Shown: positions 23,202 to 36,330 of the stretch, one piece after another
How positions within the stretch are numbered: position 1 is the stretch's first letter
Layout of the letters: the number at the start of each line of letters is the position of its first letter
Source: Galeopsis tetrahit
Taxonomy: Eukaryota; Streptophyta; Magnoliopsida; Lamiales; Lamiaceae
Assembly (NCBI GenBank): GCA_963675135.1
Contig: OY776129.1
Location: 60,699,028-60,763,027 of the forward strand
Reading direction: 5' to 3'
Length of the DNA: 64,000 nt
Position numbers and translations under genes: made by a program
The notes under the pieces: model-generated
The model's input: only the letters and a program-made list of their open reading frames with translations
The model's database searches: none
Told to the model about the DNA's origin: nothing

Positions 23202-24763
23202 CTAGTGCACAACCCGCATACTACACTATTTTAAAAAATATACAAAAAAATAAAATAAAATTACATTATTGTTGTTTAAAAAATTGTGCAAACCCATTTT
23301 CATCAATCTGAGCAGCAGTCTTAATTAATTAGAAATTCTAATCAAATTTAATTTGGAGCAAATACGTATTCTTAATAAAACTTCATATGATTGGAGCAAT
23401 TTGTCAATGGTCCAAAAATCGGGCAAAACCATTAACACTGCTCTATAAACACGTATTCTTAATAAAGATCCAAATATATGTATTAAAGATATATCAAAAT
23501 TAGTTATATATTAATTATAAAAAAAATTATTATATTGAATCTACATAAATCCAAAAATTACAAAAAGATTATGATGTACTACTCTACATAAACTCAAAAA
23601 AGTAAAAATAAAAATAAAATATTATGATACTAAATCTATTTAGTTGCCGATCCACAAACATATTCTGTCAGACAAATAAAGTGCAATGAAGAGATAGTTC
23701 TTAGTATTAAAAAAAATGTAAATATGCAATTAAAATTGCCTTTATCAACACGTTCATGTCTTCAATTAGGGATTGATGATTTGATTTAACAAAATACTCC
23801 CTCAAATATTTTCGCACTGGTTTTGGAGCATTGGGTCGGTGTAGATAGTGGCAGATGGAAATTTATTCTTTCCTGTACAAAAATAAACAATAAAAATTCA
23901 TAATTCTACACTAAGTATATGGATTGGAATGAATCTCAAATCATCCTATCCCTAAATATCTCAGCTACAATATTCTAGAATTATAGTAAGAAGAATGAAA
24001 CTATGACGGTTGTCGAGACGGAGGCTTAATAATAAACAATAGAGTATTTAATTATATATCAAAATGAGTTATAAGAACGAATGAAACTTTACCTATAAAA
24101 TAGTTGTGATGACGGCTCTCGACTTCCGACCGACGAATTCGAGTTTCATGCTTGATAGGAATTCTGATCGAGTTTCGTGCTGTTTAATAAACAATAGAGT
24201 ATTTAATTATATATAAAAGAAATGAGTTACATATTTTGAATAAAGAACACTTTAAATCATTGTAGCAATTCATCAAACAAATAAATGAATTAAAGATTAT
24301 CCATAAACTTTGTACTACGTACGTATAATTTGAACCGTAATAAAATAAATTAAATTTATAAACAAATGATATAATGAGATGAAATTATAGAAAGACAAAA
24401 TGACAGTAAAAAAAACAATGTAAAGAAGAATGGAATGATGTTGTGCAGGCGATTAGAAATGCAATTCTAATAACTACTTGAGAAGAAGAAGGGAGAGATA
24501 ACTACTTGAGAAGAAAAGAGAAGAATTAGAAAAATGAAGAAGTGAGAAGTGTAATCTCTGATAACAATTTCAGAAGAAAAAGGAAGAAGAAAATAAGAAG
24601 AATTTGAAAAGAAAAAAAACGGTAAAAAATAACAGTTTCATCACAATTCAGTATTTCAAAATAAAAAAAATAAGGAAAAAAAACTGTAAAAAATAACCGT
24701 CTCACCACAATTCAGTATTTCAAAATAAAAAACTAAGAAAAAGCCACGTATGTATTAAAGATA
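23202..24763 (-). mobile_element. possible Helitron B (minus)
   Basis: Starts with ACTAGTGCACAACCCGCATA, similar to the 3' ends of Helitrons A and C but with a decayed hairpin, and ends where Helitron C begins. No coding sequence seen. Inference from its neighbours. Confidence 0.35.
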
Positions 24764-24764
24764 T

Positions 24765-27700
24765 ACTAATGTAAGACCCGCGTTTACGCGAAGTTAAAAT
24801 AAACTTATAATATAGTTTGATTTTAATTTTTTAAACATACATACAATTTTAAATTTATTTATTCTATTAAAAGATAAAACAAATTAAAATGTTGTAGCAA
24901 TATAGGTTACGTCATTCATATAAAAAATAATAAATAAAAAGAAAATTATAAATGTATTTATAAAATAAATTAATGTAATAAATTACAAATTGCGAAAATC
25001 TTCCTTGTAGACAGTTAACATTCATGGTACATTTACATTTTTGAATCTAGACAAAAAAAAAAAAAAAAAAAATTCACTCTTGCTCTTCACTTTAGAGGCT
25101 ACAACATACATTGTCCGTGTTTGATCAACAAAGATTTCGGAAGGTATACACCTACCATATAATAATGAGACTGACCTTAACTTTTATTTATTATCATTAC
25201 AAAAGATAATAGAATGTGAATTTGGCTCTTCTGAAACTTTACGGGAGCAGTGTCATCCGAAATACTCAATATTATTCTCGGAATAAAAATATTTCTACCA
25301 ACATTCCTTCTGAAATCACATATATGATTTATTTTTAATGCTTTGATGAACAAATCAATTGTATTTGCCTTGAATTACGTTTTGCATAAATTTTACCTCA
25401 CGACAATCTAAGCGGTTCAAATAGCGCGTTGTAAATCTAAGAACAACAATCAAATTTGTTTCGCTCATTATTTCCCACTTACTATACAAAATTTTCTGAT
25501 GAGAATTATAAAATTAGAATGAAATCGATGTACACTTACTTTTTTTTTTTTATTGAAAATGCATTAAGGAATAATTAAGTTTTTTAAAGATTCTGAATCT
25601 ATTTTTCAAAATCAAATTGTTTATGACATTTTTTTTAAACCATTTTAATTATTTTTTCTTATATTAATTAAGTCCTTAATCCACATTATTCTATCAAAAT
25701 CAAAAGTTATTACACCCCATCATATCAATCTACCCTAATTATCCAACCCTAGCCAACTATAGATGGACATAAGTTTTTGCATAAAAGATATAATCAATTT
25801 TCCATGCCCTATTCCGAGAGAAATATGAAATATGTAGAAATTAAATAATAAAAGAATATATTATCTTTGTTCCGTAATTATTTGTACACTTTTTTCTATT
25901 GAAACATCTCATGATTACTTGCATACTCTCAATATTTAAATATGATTTATATAACGACTCATTCAAATTCAAACCTAAATTAATTTTAAGGGAACCAAAT
26001 TTCATCAGAAACATTTTTCTTTATTAATTCATCATACACTTATTTAGTAATTGATAATCAATTAGATATTAGATGTATCAATTAATTATTCAACCTCTCA
26101 AAAAAAATTATTTAAAATATATACACTCAAATTATAAATTAAAAATATATAAATACAGTTAGACACTGTTATATATCTAGATATAAGACATACATACACA
26201 TATATATACACGCTGCAATACTAAATTTATGAATAGTTTACTCTCTCTATATATATATTATGTAACTATCATATATTCAAATATTAATATTAGTAACTAT
26301 ATATAAAAATAAATGTGCACAAATCATTTGCTGATTTTCCTTTAATTTTAAGATTATTCAAAAAAAAAAAAACGCAAACTTAATTAGGATTAGCTTACTT
26401 CTATATAATTTTCTTCTAATTAGTGTATTTCCTTAAGAACATGAGAAAATTATGACATGAATTAAATAATTTATATGGTTAGTTTTATTGTAAAAATTGA
26501 TTAATTTAAATATAGGTCAACTCAATAATCAATATCTCATTTGACTTATAGTTAATACATTAAATGTATTTTTTTTATCGAAAAATATAGTATTTAAGAA
26601 TTATTTTAATATATTAATTTTAAATTTACGTGTAAAATTTATTTCAACTAATGTTTTTTTTTTATGGAAGTTAAATACCCATCCCTTTTTTCCCCTCCCC
26701 ATGACTCGAACCCAGGACCGAAGGCCTAGGTAGTGGTGCTCTAACCACTTGAGCTATCCCACTTTGTCTTATTTCAACTAACGTTGCTAACTAAATTCTA
26801 TAATTAAATATAGTACATTATTGAAAGAAAGTAGTATTCAATAGGGTCAACAATTTCATTATAATTTGTTTTAAGACAATTTTTCATATAATTAGGTCAA
26901 ACGTTTAATTTGAATTTAAGATTAAGTTCCATATAATTAGATAAACAATTTAATTTGATATTAAAATTAGTTTAATGAATCTAGTATTATTTGGTTACAT
27001 GAATTTTGTTTGTCAACATTTATTGTTTTATGATTATAGAAAGTTCTAATAGACAAAAAAAAAAAAGGTAACGTTTAAATTAAATGTGTAAACTTGCATA
27101 AAAAAAAATGAATAACATTTATTAAAATTGTGAATAGAATTATAAGATTATAGGAAGTTGTTGACTGACAAAAAAAATCAGTCAAAATATTACAACTCTT
27201 CAATATTGTTGTTGGAATCATAACTAAATAGAAGTATTATTCGGATGTTTGAAATATTTCGTGATGATTTGAGAATTTACAAATTTTCACCTTTTTAGTA
27301 TTTTTTTTTTGAATAAATTTATAATAATTTAATTAAATTCTATTAAACTTGATTTACAATTTAAAAGAATATACAATAAATTATAATGAAATATAATGAA
27401 AGCTACAAACATGTTACATACCCATTGAATTCTAAAATAAATTCTCAACAATTATTTTTTACATTCTAATTTAACTTTTATTGTGCATACATTTCTTATT
27501 GTAAACCCTTACGTAAATCAAGCTTAGTGTGGTATTTTGAAAATATATTACAGATCTTTGTTTATTTGATATATTTGATCATAAGACATATTTTTCTATG
27601 AAAAACTATTTATATCCATACAAATTATCTTAAGAAAGTCATAAAAAAAAAAATTAATTACATAATTTTCGAATATAAAGTACATTCCTCAAAACATTTA

Positions 27701-28364
27701 CATTAGGAAAAATTGTCAAAATATAATAATGATCTTTAGGGTCTTGATAGTTGCTTTTGAATTTGAGACGCGCAATTTGAACGCCGTGAATGAAGACACG
27801 AAGATGGAGATTTTTCAATATGACGGGATCATAGAATGACTTTTGGAGTAGCATGAGTGCACATGTAGAGGTAAAATTTCTGCAAAATGTAAATCACGAT
27901 CGTGAATGAGAAAAATAATATATACGTATGAAATACATACCGAATTCGTTGATTGAGAATGAAGAATACACCATACCTACACCATAAACAAACAATATAT
28001 AGAAAGAAAGAAAAAATGAAATATTAGAGTTATACAATCTAAACAACTCTATGAATAAAATACATACAAAATTCATTGATTGACAATGAATACACCATAA
28101 ATGAAAAATATGTTTGATTAGAGAAAAGTGTGAAAGGTTGAGTGATTGGAATGAAAGGAGGTGAAATTTATATAGGGGTAAGATTAAAAATGAAGGGTGG
28201 AGATGAAAAATTAAAATGAAAGGGGGAGATTAAAAGATAAAATTGTAAATGAATGAGAGTTGAGAATTTTTGAAATGGAGAAATTTGGAGGAGAGAGAAT
28301 TGAAATAGGCTAAGGAGGCTGTGACATGTATCCTAAGAAAGGTTTGCAAATATATATTATAAGA
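24765..28364 (-). mobile_element. Helitron C (minus), carrying helicase tail
   Basis: 3' end on minus: hairpin around ACCCGCGTTTACGCG (24777 on) then ...CATTAG|T, a CTAG variant. 5' end on minus reads TCTTATAATATATATTTGC at 28364. Plus-strand 25080-25330 read on minus gives NVGRNIFIPRIILSIS and related residues, the same helicase C-terminus as in Helitron A. A SINE is inserted at 26656-26770. Confidence 0.55.
26656..26770 (-). mobile_element. tRNA-derived SINE, copy 1
   Basis: Minus strand begins GACAAAGTGGGATAGCTCAA, with pol III box A (TAGCTCAAGTGG) and box B (GGGTTCGAGTC), and ends with a short A-rich tail. Flanked by a 15-bp target duplication with one mismatch, ATTTCAACTAATGTT (26641-26655) and ATTTCAACTAACGTT (26771-26785). 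Same family as 50145-50260. Confidence 0.88.
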
Positions 28365-28373
28365 TTCCTTAAA

Positions 28374-28600
28374 CTTTGTTAACAAATGTATAATTAAGGG
28401 TGTGTATAATTAAGTCATTACACACAGTTTTTTTTTTTTTTTTTTTAATAGAAGTGATTTTAGAGTATATCTTGATTTTTCAACCACCCACTAAACCTTT
28501 GAGGTGGCATAATAGTTTTTAAAAAATAATTTAATTTAATCATAAATTGGAATCTTATTAAAATAATTTTATTGTACAACTTGATGAGTTGAGGTTATTG
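28374..28600. repeat. segment matching 54185-54400
   Basis: Contains CAACCACCCACTAAACCTTT and GAGGTGGCATAATAGTTT, found again at about 54270. It continues the type B upstream block on the far side of the Helitron cluster. Confidence 0.6.
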
Positions 28601-28829
28601 CACATTTTTTTGTGCTTTAACTTGAAATTATATAATAATCAATTGGCGTTTTATTGCATTTTTTCGACTTATTATTATGTGACTTTCAATTATCTTAATA
28701 TTTTATTATCGTATTTAATTCAGATAAAGTTAAAAGCATTTTTAAAATACACAAACAAGCTCGTGTGAGAAGAAATTGATGCAACACCTGATGAACCCAA
28801 TATTGGGTCCATGTCATAATTCAATGGGT

Positions 28830-29020
28830 GCGGCTAAAGGCATCCGGATTTCCTATGAGTACATCCACCAAACATTTTTTTAATTTTTCTTAACATGTGA
28901 AATGTCCCATATACCCCTAGGGTAAAATTTATGAAAAAAACGAAGATGAGTACACCCACCCATTCTATTTCACCACCACCACCATCATTCAACAAAAAAA
29001 AACTCCAAAATTGCAACAAA
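28830..29020. repeat. dispersed repeat, inverse copy at 42290-42470
   Basis: Both copies share a GGGTATA...GACATTTCACAT core and a 'GGTGGGTGTACT' end. Probably a MITE-class or captured sequence. Terminal structure was not resolved. Confidence 0.4.
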
Positions 29021-30001
29021 AATTAATTTAAAGTGCTGGATTTTGATGTGCATTCTAGAAAGAAAAAAGAAATCCCTAATAGAAACTTTTGGTTTTCTAA
29101 CATGAACTACTCATCCAGTATATTGCTTAAATTCACAGGCCCCCTTTTGATAGATCATATTTCTATTTCTCTGCCTTCCAGTTCGTTTGTCTTCTCACAA
29201 AGGGAAAGTATAGATCAACTCCTGAAGAAAGAGAGGAATCAGGTTGAACCTTCGTGAGCAACTTATGTTTATATTTTCGTGAGCAGATGGATTTGAGTTA
29301 GTAATCGCCTGTTGAGGTTTAAAGGAGAAGAAGTAAATTAGAGCAATTTGAAGTAATCTATTTACTACACTATTTTCTTTCGTGAAATTGAGTGTATAAT
29401 AAAACTTAAATTTTAGTAGTAATATAATATAAATTGAATTGATTTATATGATGATCATTGAAATGTTTTGTATAGTAATTGAGACTATCCTGTTTCTTGG
29501 CTTGAAACCTGAGGGGATGTGTGCAATGATGGAGTGAGCAACGCCCATCAGGTGTTTGACATAATGTTGAGGGGAATTTAGTTTCTTAATTGAGGCTTTG
29601 TAAGAAGGGATTCAACTAACTAATTGTTTGATATAATTCTTATAAGATTTTATTTCCTTAATTTATCTTTCTCTTCCTCCATGATCAAGGTACGTGGAGG
29701 TAAGGTAATTTGTTTCAGTCTTCATCTCTTTTACCGGCGTACTCTTTCCTCTATTTGTGCACAAATTTCAGTTCTGAACTTCTTTCATTTCTACATTTTT
29801 CACAAAATATTTGATTGAAATATGCAATTGTCCATGGATTTAATTTTTTTTAACTGTTTTTTAAATATCTCTTCAAGGATTCTTTTTTTTGTTACATAAC
29901 ATTTTGGTTTTTAGTGTCCTGTTTAAGTTGGAATGTGGGGATCTAGCCAGAAACCGTTACCTTTCAGCTTCTGTCTTTTTTATTTCTTTTTCCTTTTCCA
30001 G

Positions 30002-33000
30002 TTTCAGCAAAGAGTCGGGAAATCTTGTTGAAGAATGCAAGTTGAAAGTTTCCTATGTTCCACCCCCACAACCACCTTCACCAGTGCGAGAGGGATCAGA
30101 GGAAGGCTCCTCCCCAAGGGCCTCAGTATCAGATAATGGAACTGTGAATCAGACTTCTGATTTCAACACTGTAAGTATCGCGATATTGAATATAACTGCA
30201 AAGATGCAGATTTTCTAACCATCAATTATATTCTTAACAAGTTGTATTTATTTTTTATTTTACACGACTGTAGGTGTCAAAAGGATTTCTTGACCAGCAG
30301 GAAAGCTCCACAGAGGTTATATACATGTTATTAATTTGATATATTCATGTTCCTTTCCCATGTCTTCATTTTTCTTTCTTTGCATAAGCTGGTTTTAATC
30401 TGTATGGTCAATTTTCATGTTTTTTTTCCTTTTTCCTGAGATTGATTATTTGGTTGGAAGTTGTAAAATAAGCCTTGATCTGAGATTAATCATAGTGATA
30501 TATAAGTCTTGAGAATTCACACAAAGCATTTTCCTTCATATGAATTGTAAAAAATAAGGTAAGATATGGTAATCAGTTTTTTCTTTGAATTCATGTTGAG
30601 TCCATTGTTTTGTTCATTCCGTAGTGAATCTTTTGTATCTAATGTGGGGGATATAGGTTATTAGTGTATATAATAATCTTTCACCTCTCAAAAAACCAGT
30701 CCTAAATTTGATTCTATCCTAACTGTTTGTACAAATATGAGGAATAATCTTGGTTGATTAGCTTGATTCTATATACATAAATGGCCTTAGAGAAAATGAA
30801 ATATGTTGGATATAATTCTACGGGAATGAAAATTATTCCCATTTTATAGAACCATTTTGGAGTTCCGAAATGATTGTTTTGTATTTCCTATGTTTTCTGC
30901 ATCAATCTGGTAGAAGTTTGCATGAGTTGCATAATTTTCTTAGGGATGCTACTAAATTGATGGCTAGCTAACTGTAAAATTTCTCCAAAAGGGAGTCTAA
31001 TTGCTCAGAATTTGCATCATGAAACCTCTGCAGGAGCTTTTGCCCTAAAAGAATTGCAAGTTGATTTATTTTACCAAATTAGATTTACCCCCAACCTAGA
31101 CATTGATGGAGATTATGTGTTAAATTTCCTATACCTAAATAGAAGTATAGAACTCTTATCATATTTAAGTGATTTCATCAATACTTGAGTACAATTTATA
31201 AGCTTGATTTCTCACTCCTGATTTTGTGAGAGCTTGGAAAGTGTATCGATTAAAAAAGGAACTATATTAGCAATTCAACAATTTCCCTCTTTTCTTTAAT
31301 GTTTTTGTGTGTAGCATAATCCCTTCAACTTGTGAATTATTTTTCATAATTTGATTTAGTGGCAGATAGTTTTAATTGAACAGAAAACACTATGACAAGA
31401 TATGATGCATATAGTTGAGACCTCTCTATTGTATAGTGTAATCATGATTTTATTGGTGTGTGTTGATTGTAAAATTGTAATAGTGTAGTTTTATCTCTGT
31501 AAATTCTGTAATTCTAAATAAGAAATGTCTTGATTTTCCAGATTCGACGTGGAGGGGTATGAGACGGGTTTTGAAAATTCGGATTGGGCGAGGACACATT
31601 CAGTTGCTACATCAATTTCTCCGTGATGGATGAAATGACTTACAAGTTTGTTTGATCTGATTAGATGCATCCATCCTTAACTACATGACATACTATTTGA
31701 ACATATTGTATAGTAAGAACATTAATCTTAATACTTATAACTAAAGCTCAGCTGTGCAGATACCTTTGTGTGATAATAAAATACTCTAATAAAAATCTTA
31801 TTTAATAGGATTAATGTGATTGTGATGTAAGAAGAAGGATCATCATCGTTGAAAAAAATATGTTGTCCAAGATTTGACTTTTGAAGATAGTCCACACAAA
31901 CCATTGGGAGAAGATACTGTGAGCTTGAAACAATGACATTCAGAATCTACCTAAACTTTTCTGGTTTTGTTGCTAATTTCTAAAGCATGTTATATATTGC
32001 TGCAGGCATATCGTCCCTGAATACAGCTTCTTGGATGCTCGGGGATTAGGAGCGTATGAAGGGAAAAAACTGTATATCAATACAGTATCATTGGTGAGTC
32101 ATCGCTCTGAGCTTTGTTTTAAATTTTTCTCTTTTTTAAGGACTTTTTTTTTTGTAATACGATTTGCGGACCAACCAAGATTGATAGAAGATTTTGGGTA
32201 TGAAACAATTTATGATGGAACATTGAATTTGTGTTTTTATTGTCAAGAGTGTCATTTTCATTAAGATTGTGTTTTACTACTACTTATTATTCAATTTAGC
32301 ACATGGGGTCATAAATTGCTATTTTAGGAAAATTTAGATCTCGAAGGCAACACAGGCATGAAGATTAGAGCTCTGGAAAAGATTGAAGAGCAGGCTTTTA
32401 AAAACTTTTAGATCAATCTAAACATTATAATTGTATGAAACAAATTGTAGCGAAGAATAAGTTTTGATTGTTTTTTAGTCGCAATGTGTGCATCTGTATG
32501 GCTTCTTTATCCACTCATGCCTATCCTACTTTGTTATTCTTATATGTATTGTCCTATTGCTGGCTAGGTTATATGTATGAGAAAAACTCATGTACATCAG
32601 TTATTCAGTTGTACTGGTGCAATTCCATTGATAATGTGTTCATAGACAATTTTGGGAATTTCCATCTACATGCCTTTTCATTTCTAAATTTCTGCAATTA
32701 GGAACCAGACTTGATTTGCTTGAAAAATTATTTAGTAAATAATATATCAATTTTAGTTCTTATATTTGTTATGTGTGAAGAATTAGATGCAATGGAGTTT
32801 GTCATTCGGTGGGTTTTTGGTGTATGTATCCACATGTTACCGGGACTTCTGTGATCGACATCAAGTACCAAGTCGGCATTCTACGGGCTTCTGGTATGGG
32901 AGGTGGGCTGAAGGATGTATTGTACCCACTGATACATATGTACTTTGTTCTTGCTAAGCTTTAGTCATGCAACTTAAAATTATACTGCTTATTTAGGCAT

Positions 33001-33899
33001 GTTATTGCTTTGTTCCTACTAATCCTTAAAAATCTGTTTGTTAGGAATAAATAAGGAATCTTGTCTATGTTGGGTCAAAATCTTCAATTGTATATCATAT
33101 ATACAGGGAACATCAGTTTAGATTTGTGGTTTAATATCAATTTTGTTGATTTCTGATTTTGCCAGATCTTGCGAACTCTGGATATTTGGATTGCGGTTTG
33201 TGCGATAATATATAATTGGGTTAGTTCTTGCCCCTTTGCCGTCTTTATTTGATACCTCATGCCACATCCTTATTTGACATGTGCCCTGATAAAGAAATTT
33301 AATGTATAACCCAATATCTACTTTTCTTGCCCTGCTATTAAATTATCTTAATTTGTTTTCAACTTTGATGTTTGTGAACAACAATATTTAAACATTTTAT
33401 CATCTCTGGCCGTCTTTGTTATATCCGAAGCATAATTTTTTGATATCATTTTCGACATATCTCTATTGTATTTTGTAATTTGAATTGGGTTTTAGTGAAT
33501 CGTGTTTGGGTTCTTTTGGGTCATTTTTTTGTAACGAAATTGTATTTTGTTCATTTTCTCTGGAAGTTTACAGCATATTAATTATGTAGAGCAGTGTAGC
33601 AGTAGTGCAATATTGTTGTCTTACTCTATTTGAGTCGGAGTCACCCTTATTTAAATGACATGAAACTAAACTGATTATGAGTGCCTAAAGTCATATTAGA
33701 AGGAAATAGATTTGAATATAGAATGCAAATGTTCAATCTGTTTTAACTTAAATGGAAAGATAATGCTAGAGTATATTTTTCTTTTCAGCTGAAAATAAAA
33801 AAACTGAAGGAACTTTTCCTTAACAAGGATGATCTAAAGGTTTTGGTGGTCAAAGTAAACAACGAGAAGACAAAATTTGGGTTACCTAATTCATATTGA
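30002..33899 (+). pseudogene. unidentified spliced gene or captured gene fragments
   Basis: Several exon-like segments have good splice signals and keep phase. 30002-30170 (acceptor CCTTTTCCAG, donor GTAAGT) encodes a Pro/Ser/Glu-rich stretch with VSYVPPPQPPSPVREG and joins in phase to 30274-30315 (VSKGFLDQQESSTE). 32006-32093 encodes HIVPEYSFLDARGLGAYEG and joins in phase to 32328-32411 (ENLDLEGNTGMKIRALEK, ending in a stop). 33789-33899 encodes LKIKKLKELFLNKDDLKVL and a stop. I do not recognise the protein. A segment at 31543-31561 has good acceptor context but hits a stop after RRGGV. The two internal stops mean at least one boundary is wrong, or it is a decayed or transposon-captured copy. 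Base composition is less AT-rich in these segments than in their introns. Confidence 0.4.
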
Positions 33900-34810
33900 T
33901 TGAATAGCTTGCATCTGAATACAATATTAATGTGGTTATTGTGAAACTCAGTTACAGGCAAAATAAATTGGACTTTGAATTCACTCAACGTTAGCCGCCC
34001 ACTTGGTTTGAATTTGTTTTTAGCATTTTGTTATATTGATTTAATTATTGTTTATTGTATGATCGATGTATGAGCTTCCTCCAGTTGTAATAAACCAATT
34101 TTCTTTGTCATACTAACAAGAGATCATCTCCCAGTATTAACATCATAAGCGGAAATACAACAGGGATGTAATTATTACATCAATTATTTGTTATAAATTT
34201 GTCTTACATTTGCGAGTATAGTAAGTTAGTGGTACGTACGTGTGAAATGGAGGCATATATTGTCCTTTATATAGATTGATGCATAATATGGTAAGTGGAG
34301 TATTTATGAGCTGAATCGATTTGATCTTTCTTTCTAATCTAAGTTAAAACAACCATGTTCATTGGTCGTACCAGATTTACAGTTTGCATTTTTTTTTGTT
34401 CGAGTTATTTTTTTAGCAAATTTACCTTGCCGGATATTTTGAATTTTCCTTATTATATATATATTCCTTATTAATTGAATACAGTAGTATTTAAAATATA
34501 AGATTACAATACTCTAGCCAATTGATGATTCACTTGAATCTGATTGTGTGTGTGGAGTTTTTCGGTTTGTTTATCTACTCCCAATTGTCCTTATGTTGCA
34601 GTATTGCGGCTTCTCTAGTCAGTTTAAAACTATTGTGAATGTTAGGGTGTGTTGTCGTTTATTTTCACTCCTAAACCTCTATATTTTTAATGTTGCCTTA
34701 GAACATATCTAATCATTTTAGATTTTTGCTTATTTCTTCGAAATCTTGAATCTTAATTGAGTTTTTGAATTGTAAGTATATTAACAATTTTCATTTGAGT
34801 TTTACAACTG

Positions 34811-34840
34811 ACCCGTCGCACGGGCAAAAATTTAGTCTAC
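34811..34840 (+). other. Helitron-like 3' hairpin (candidate)
   Basis: ACCCGTCGCACGGG forms a 5-bp GC stem, followed by CAAAAATTTAGTCTACTT. Similar hairpins close plant Helitrons, but the last four bases are not a clear CTRR. If real it could end an element that carried the 30-34 kb exons. Confidence 0.3.
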
Positions 34841-34961
34841 TTAAATAAATAGACTTTTTAAAAGGTTTTAAATAGAGTAGACCAAACCCTTAATAGGTCA
34901 GGCGTAGGCCCATGTCAGGTGGCCCACCTATTTTCCCCACTAACTGTAAATGAGTAAAATT

Positions 34962-35147
34962 GCAGCTTCAGGAAGCTCGTTCCTCAGTTGCAACACCATT
35001 TCCTTTAGTCTAAAATTGAAATGCTGTGCGACATCATTGTATGGAATCAATCAAGAGGCGGCCATTGGAGAAACGACCAGCAGGGGCATCAAAGAAGGTT
35101 TCTCCGTTGGGAGGAGGAGCTTGGCAGAAGGCTCCGCCGGTGTCGGA
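34962..35147 (-). pseudogene. GDSL esterase, type A fragment (chimeric scrap)
   Basis: 34962-35038 matches type A exon 4 (QLRNELPEAA region; compare 43123-43208). At 35036-35042 it jumps straight into the 5' part of exon 1 (compare 8780-8900), keeping the ETFFHAPAGR region, then breaks off within the GDSNSDTGG block. The order of the pieces is colinear on the chromosome, so two internal deletions explain it. It marks where type A of the second pair once stood. Confidence 0.85.
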
Positions 35148-35149
35148 AT

Positions 35150-35560
35150 TTATCAAAATCTTGAGCCGCACAATTTATCAAATAATTTATTTGTCAATTT
35201 TTATCATACAGGTCCAACAAAATCATTATCGCAATTAAATGAATGAATGTTTTAGCAGCAATTATGAGATAAAAAGTGAAAGGACCCAACAACTTGTCGA
35301 AGCTTGGATCCGTCACACCGTGCGCCGTTAAATGTCTCTGTCAAACGATCAGCAACAAGTCCAAACTCTCTTATCTCTGGCGATCAGATGGAAATGTCAT
35401 ATTTTATCTGCAGGTGAATGAATATATTTGCGTGATTTTATTTTTTGATTTTGTTCGGTGTTTTTACGCCTTGCATTGTATCTGTTTGAAAAAATCTCCA
35501 TATGAGAATTTGCTAATGATATTTGTGGCACTGAGTGGGAACTTTATTCATTTTTAATAA
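35150..35560. repeat. GDSL cluster spacer unit (copy 2, part 1)
   Basis: Matches 9290-9990 with gaps (for example 'CAACTTGTCGAAGCTTGGAT'). Interrupted at 35560-36540 by the 45-bp repeat array and AT-rich DNA, then resumes. No gene seen. Confidence 0.7.
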
Positions 35561-35814
35561 ATGGGTAGGTCTCTTGTAGACTCAATTCCTTATAAGGAAT
35601 TGAGTCCATTTTAATAAATGGGTAGGATAAACAATAAAAATAAAATACATAAAAAATATATATCTTAATTAATGTAGCTCAAATTGTTGAAAATAATATA
35701 TTTTAAGTTGAAGTCTAGTGTTCACATTTTTTTTATTATTATTATAAAAGTGCATGTTGAAAATAAGGAAAAGTGTAACATGCATTTTATAATTTTCTAG
35801 CATGTTATTTTACA

Positions 35815-36330
35815 ATTTTTGTAATAATAATTTCAGTTATAATGACATACACTTGTTAGTGATGTTTTGTTGCACTTTTCAATTGTAGTGACTTACAATT
35901 TTCAACAATATTTTTTAGTTATATTGACTTACACTTTTTAGTAATGTTATGCTACACCTTTTAGTCATATTTTGTTGCACTTTTCAGTTGTAGTGACTTA
36001 CAATTTTCAACAATATGTTTAGTTATAGTGACTTACACTTTTTAGTAATGTTATGTTACACCTTTTAGTCGTATTTTGTTACACTTTTCAGTTATAATAA
36101 CTTACATTTTTCATTAAAATATTATGTTGCACTTTTCAAGTATATTGACATGCACTTTTTAATAATATTGTGTTGCACTTTCTAGTTATAATGACTTACA
36201 CTTTTCATTAAAAGTTGTGTTGCGTTTTTCAATTACAGTGACTTACACTTTTTAATAAAAAAATGTGTTACACTTTTTAGTAGTATTGTGTTACACTTTT
36301 TAGTAATATTGACTTACACTTTTCAACACA
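35815..36330. repeat. degenerate ~45-bp tandem repeat array, second locus
   Basis: Same consensus as 13060-13480 (TGACTTACACTTTTTAGTAA, TTGTTGCACTTTTCAGTT), about eleven diverged units. It is bordered by the direct repeat ACTCAATTCCTTATAAG.AATTGA at about 35581 and 36490, so the array may have arrived inside an element of about 0.9 kb. Confidence 0.75.

Noticed and set aside
26700..26765. tRNA gene-like sequence (box A and B) on minus
   Set aside because: It is part of a SINE with target duplication and A-rich tail; no cloverleaf 3' half was found. The same holds for 50151-50215.
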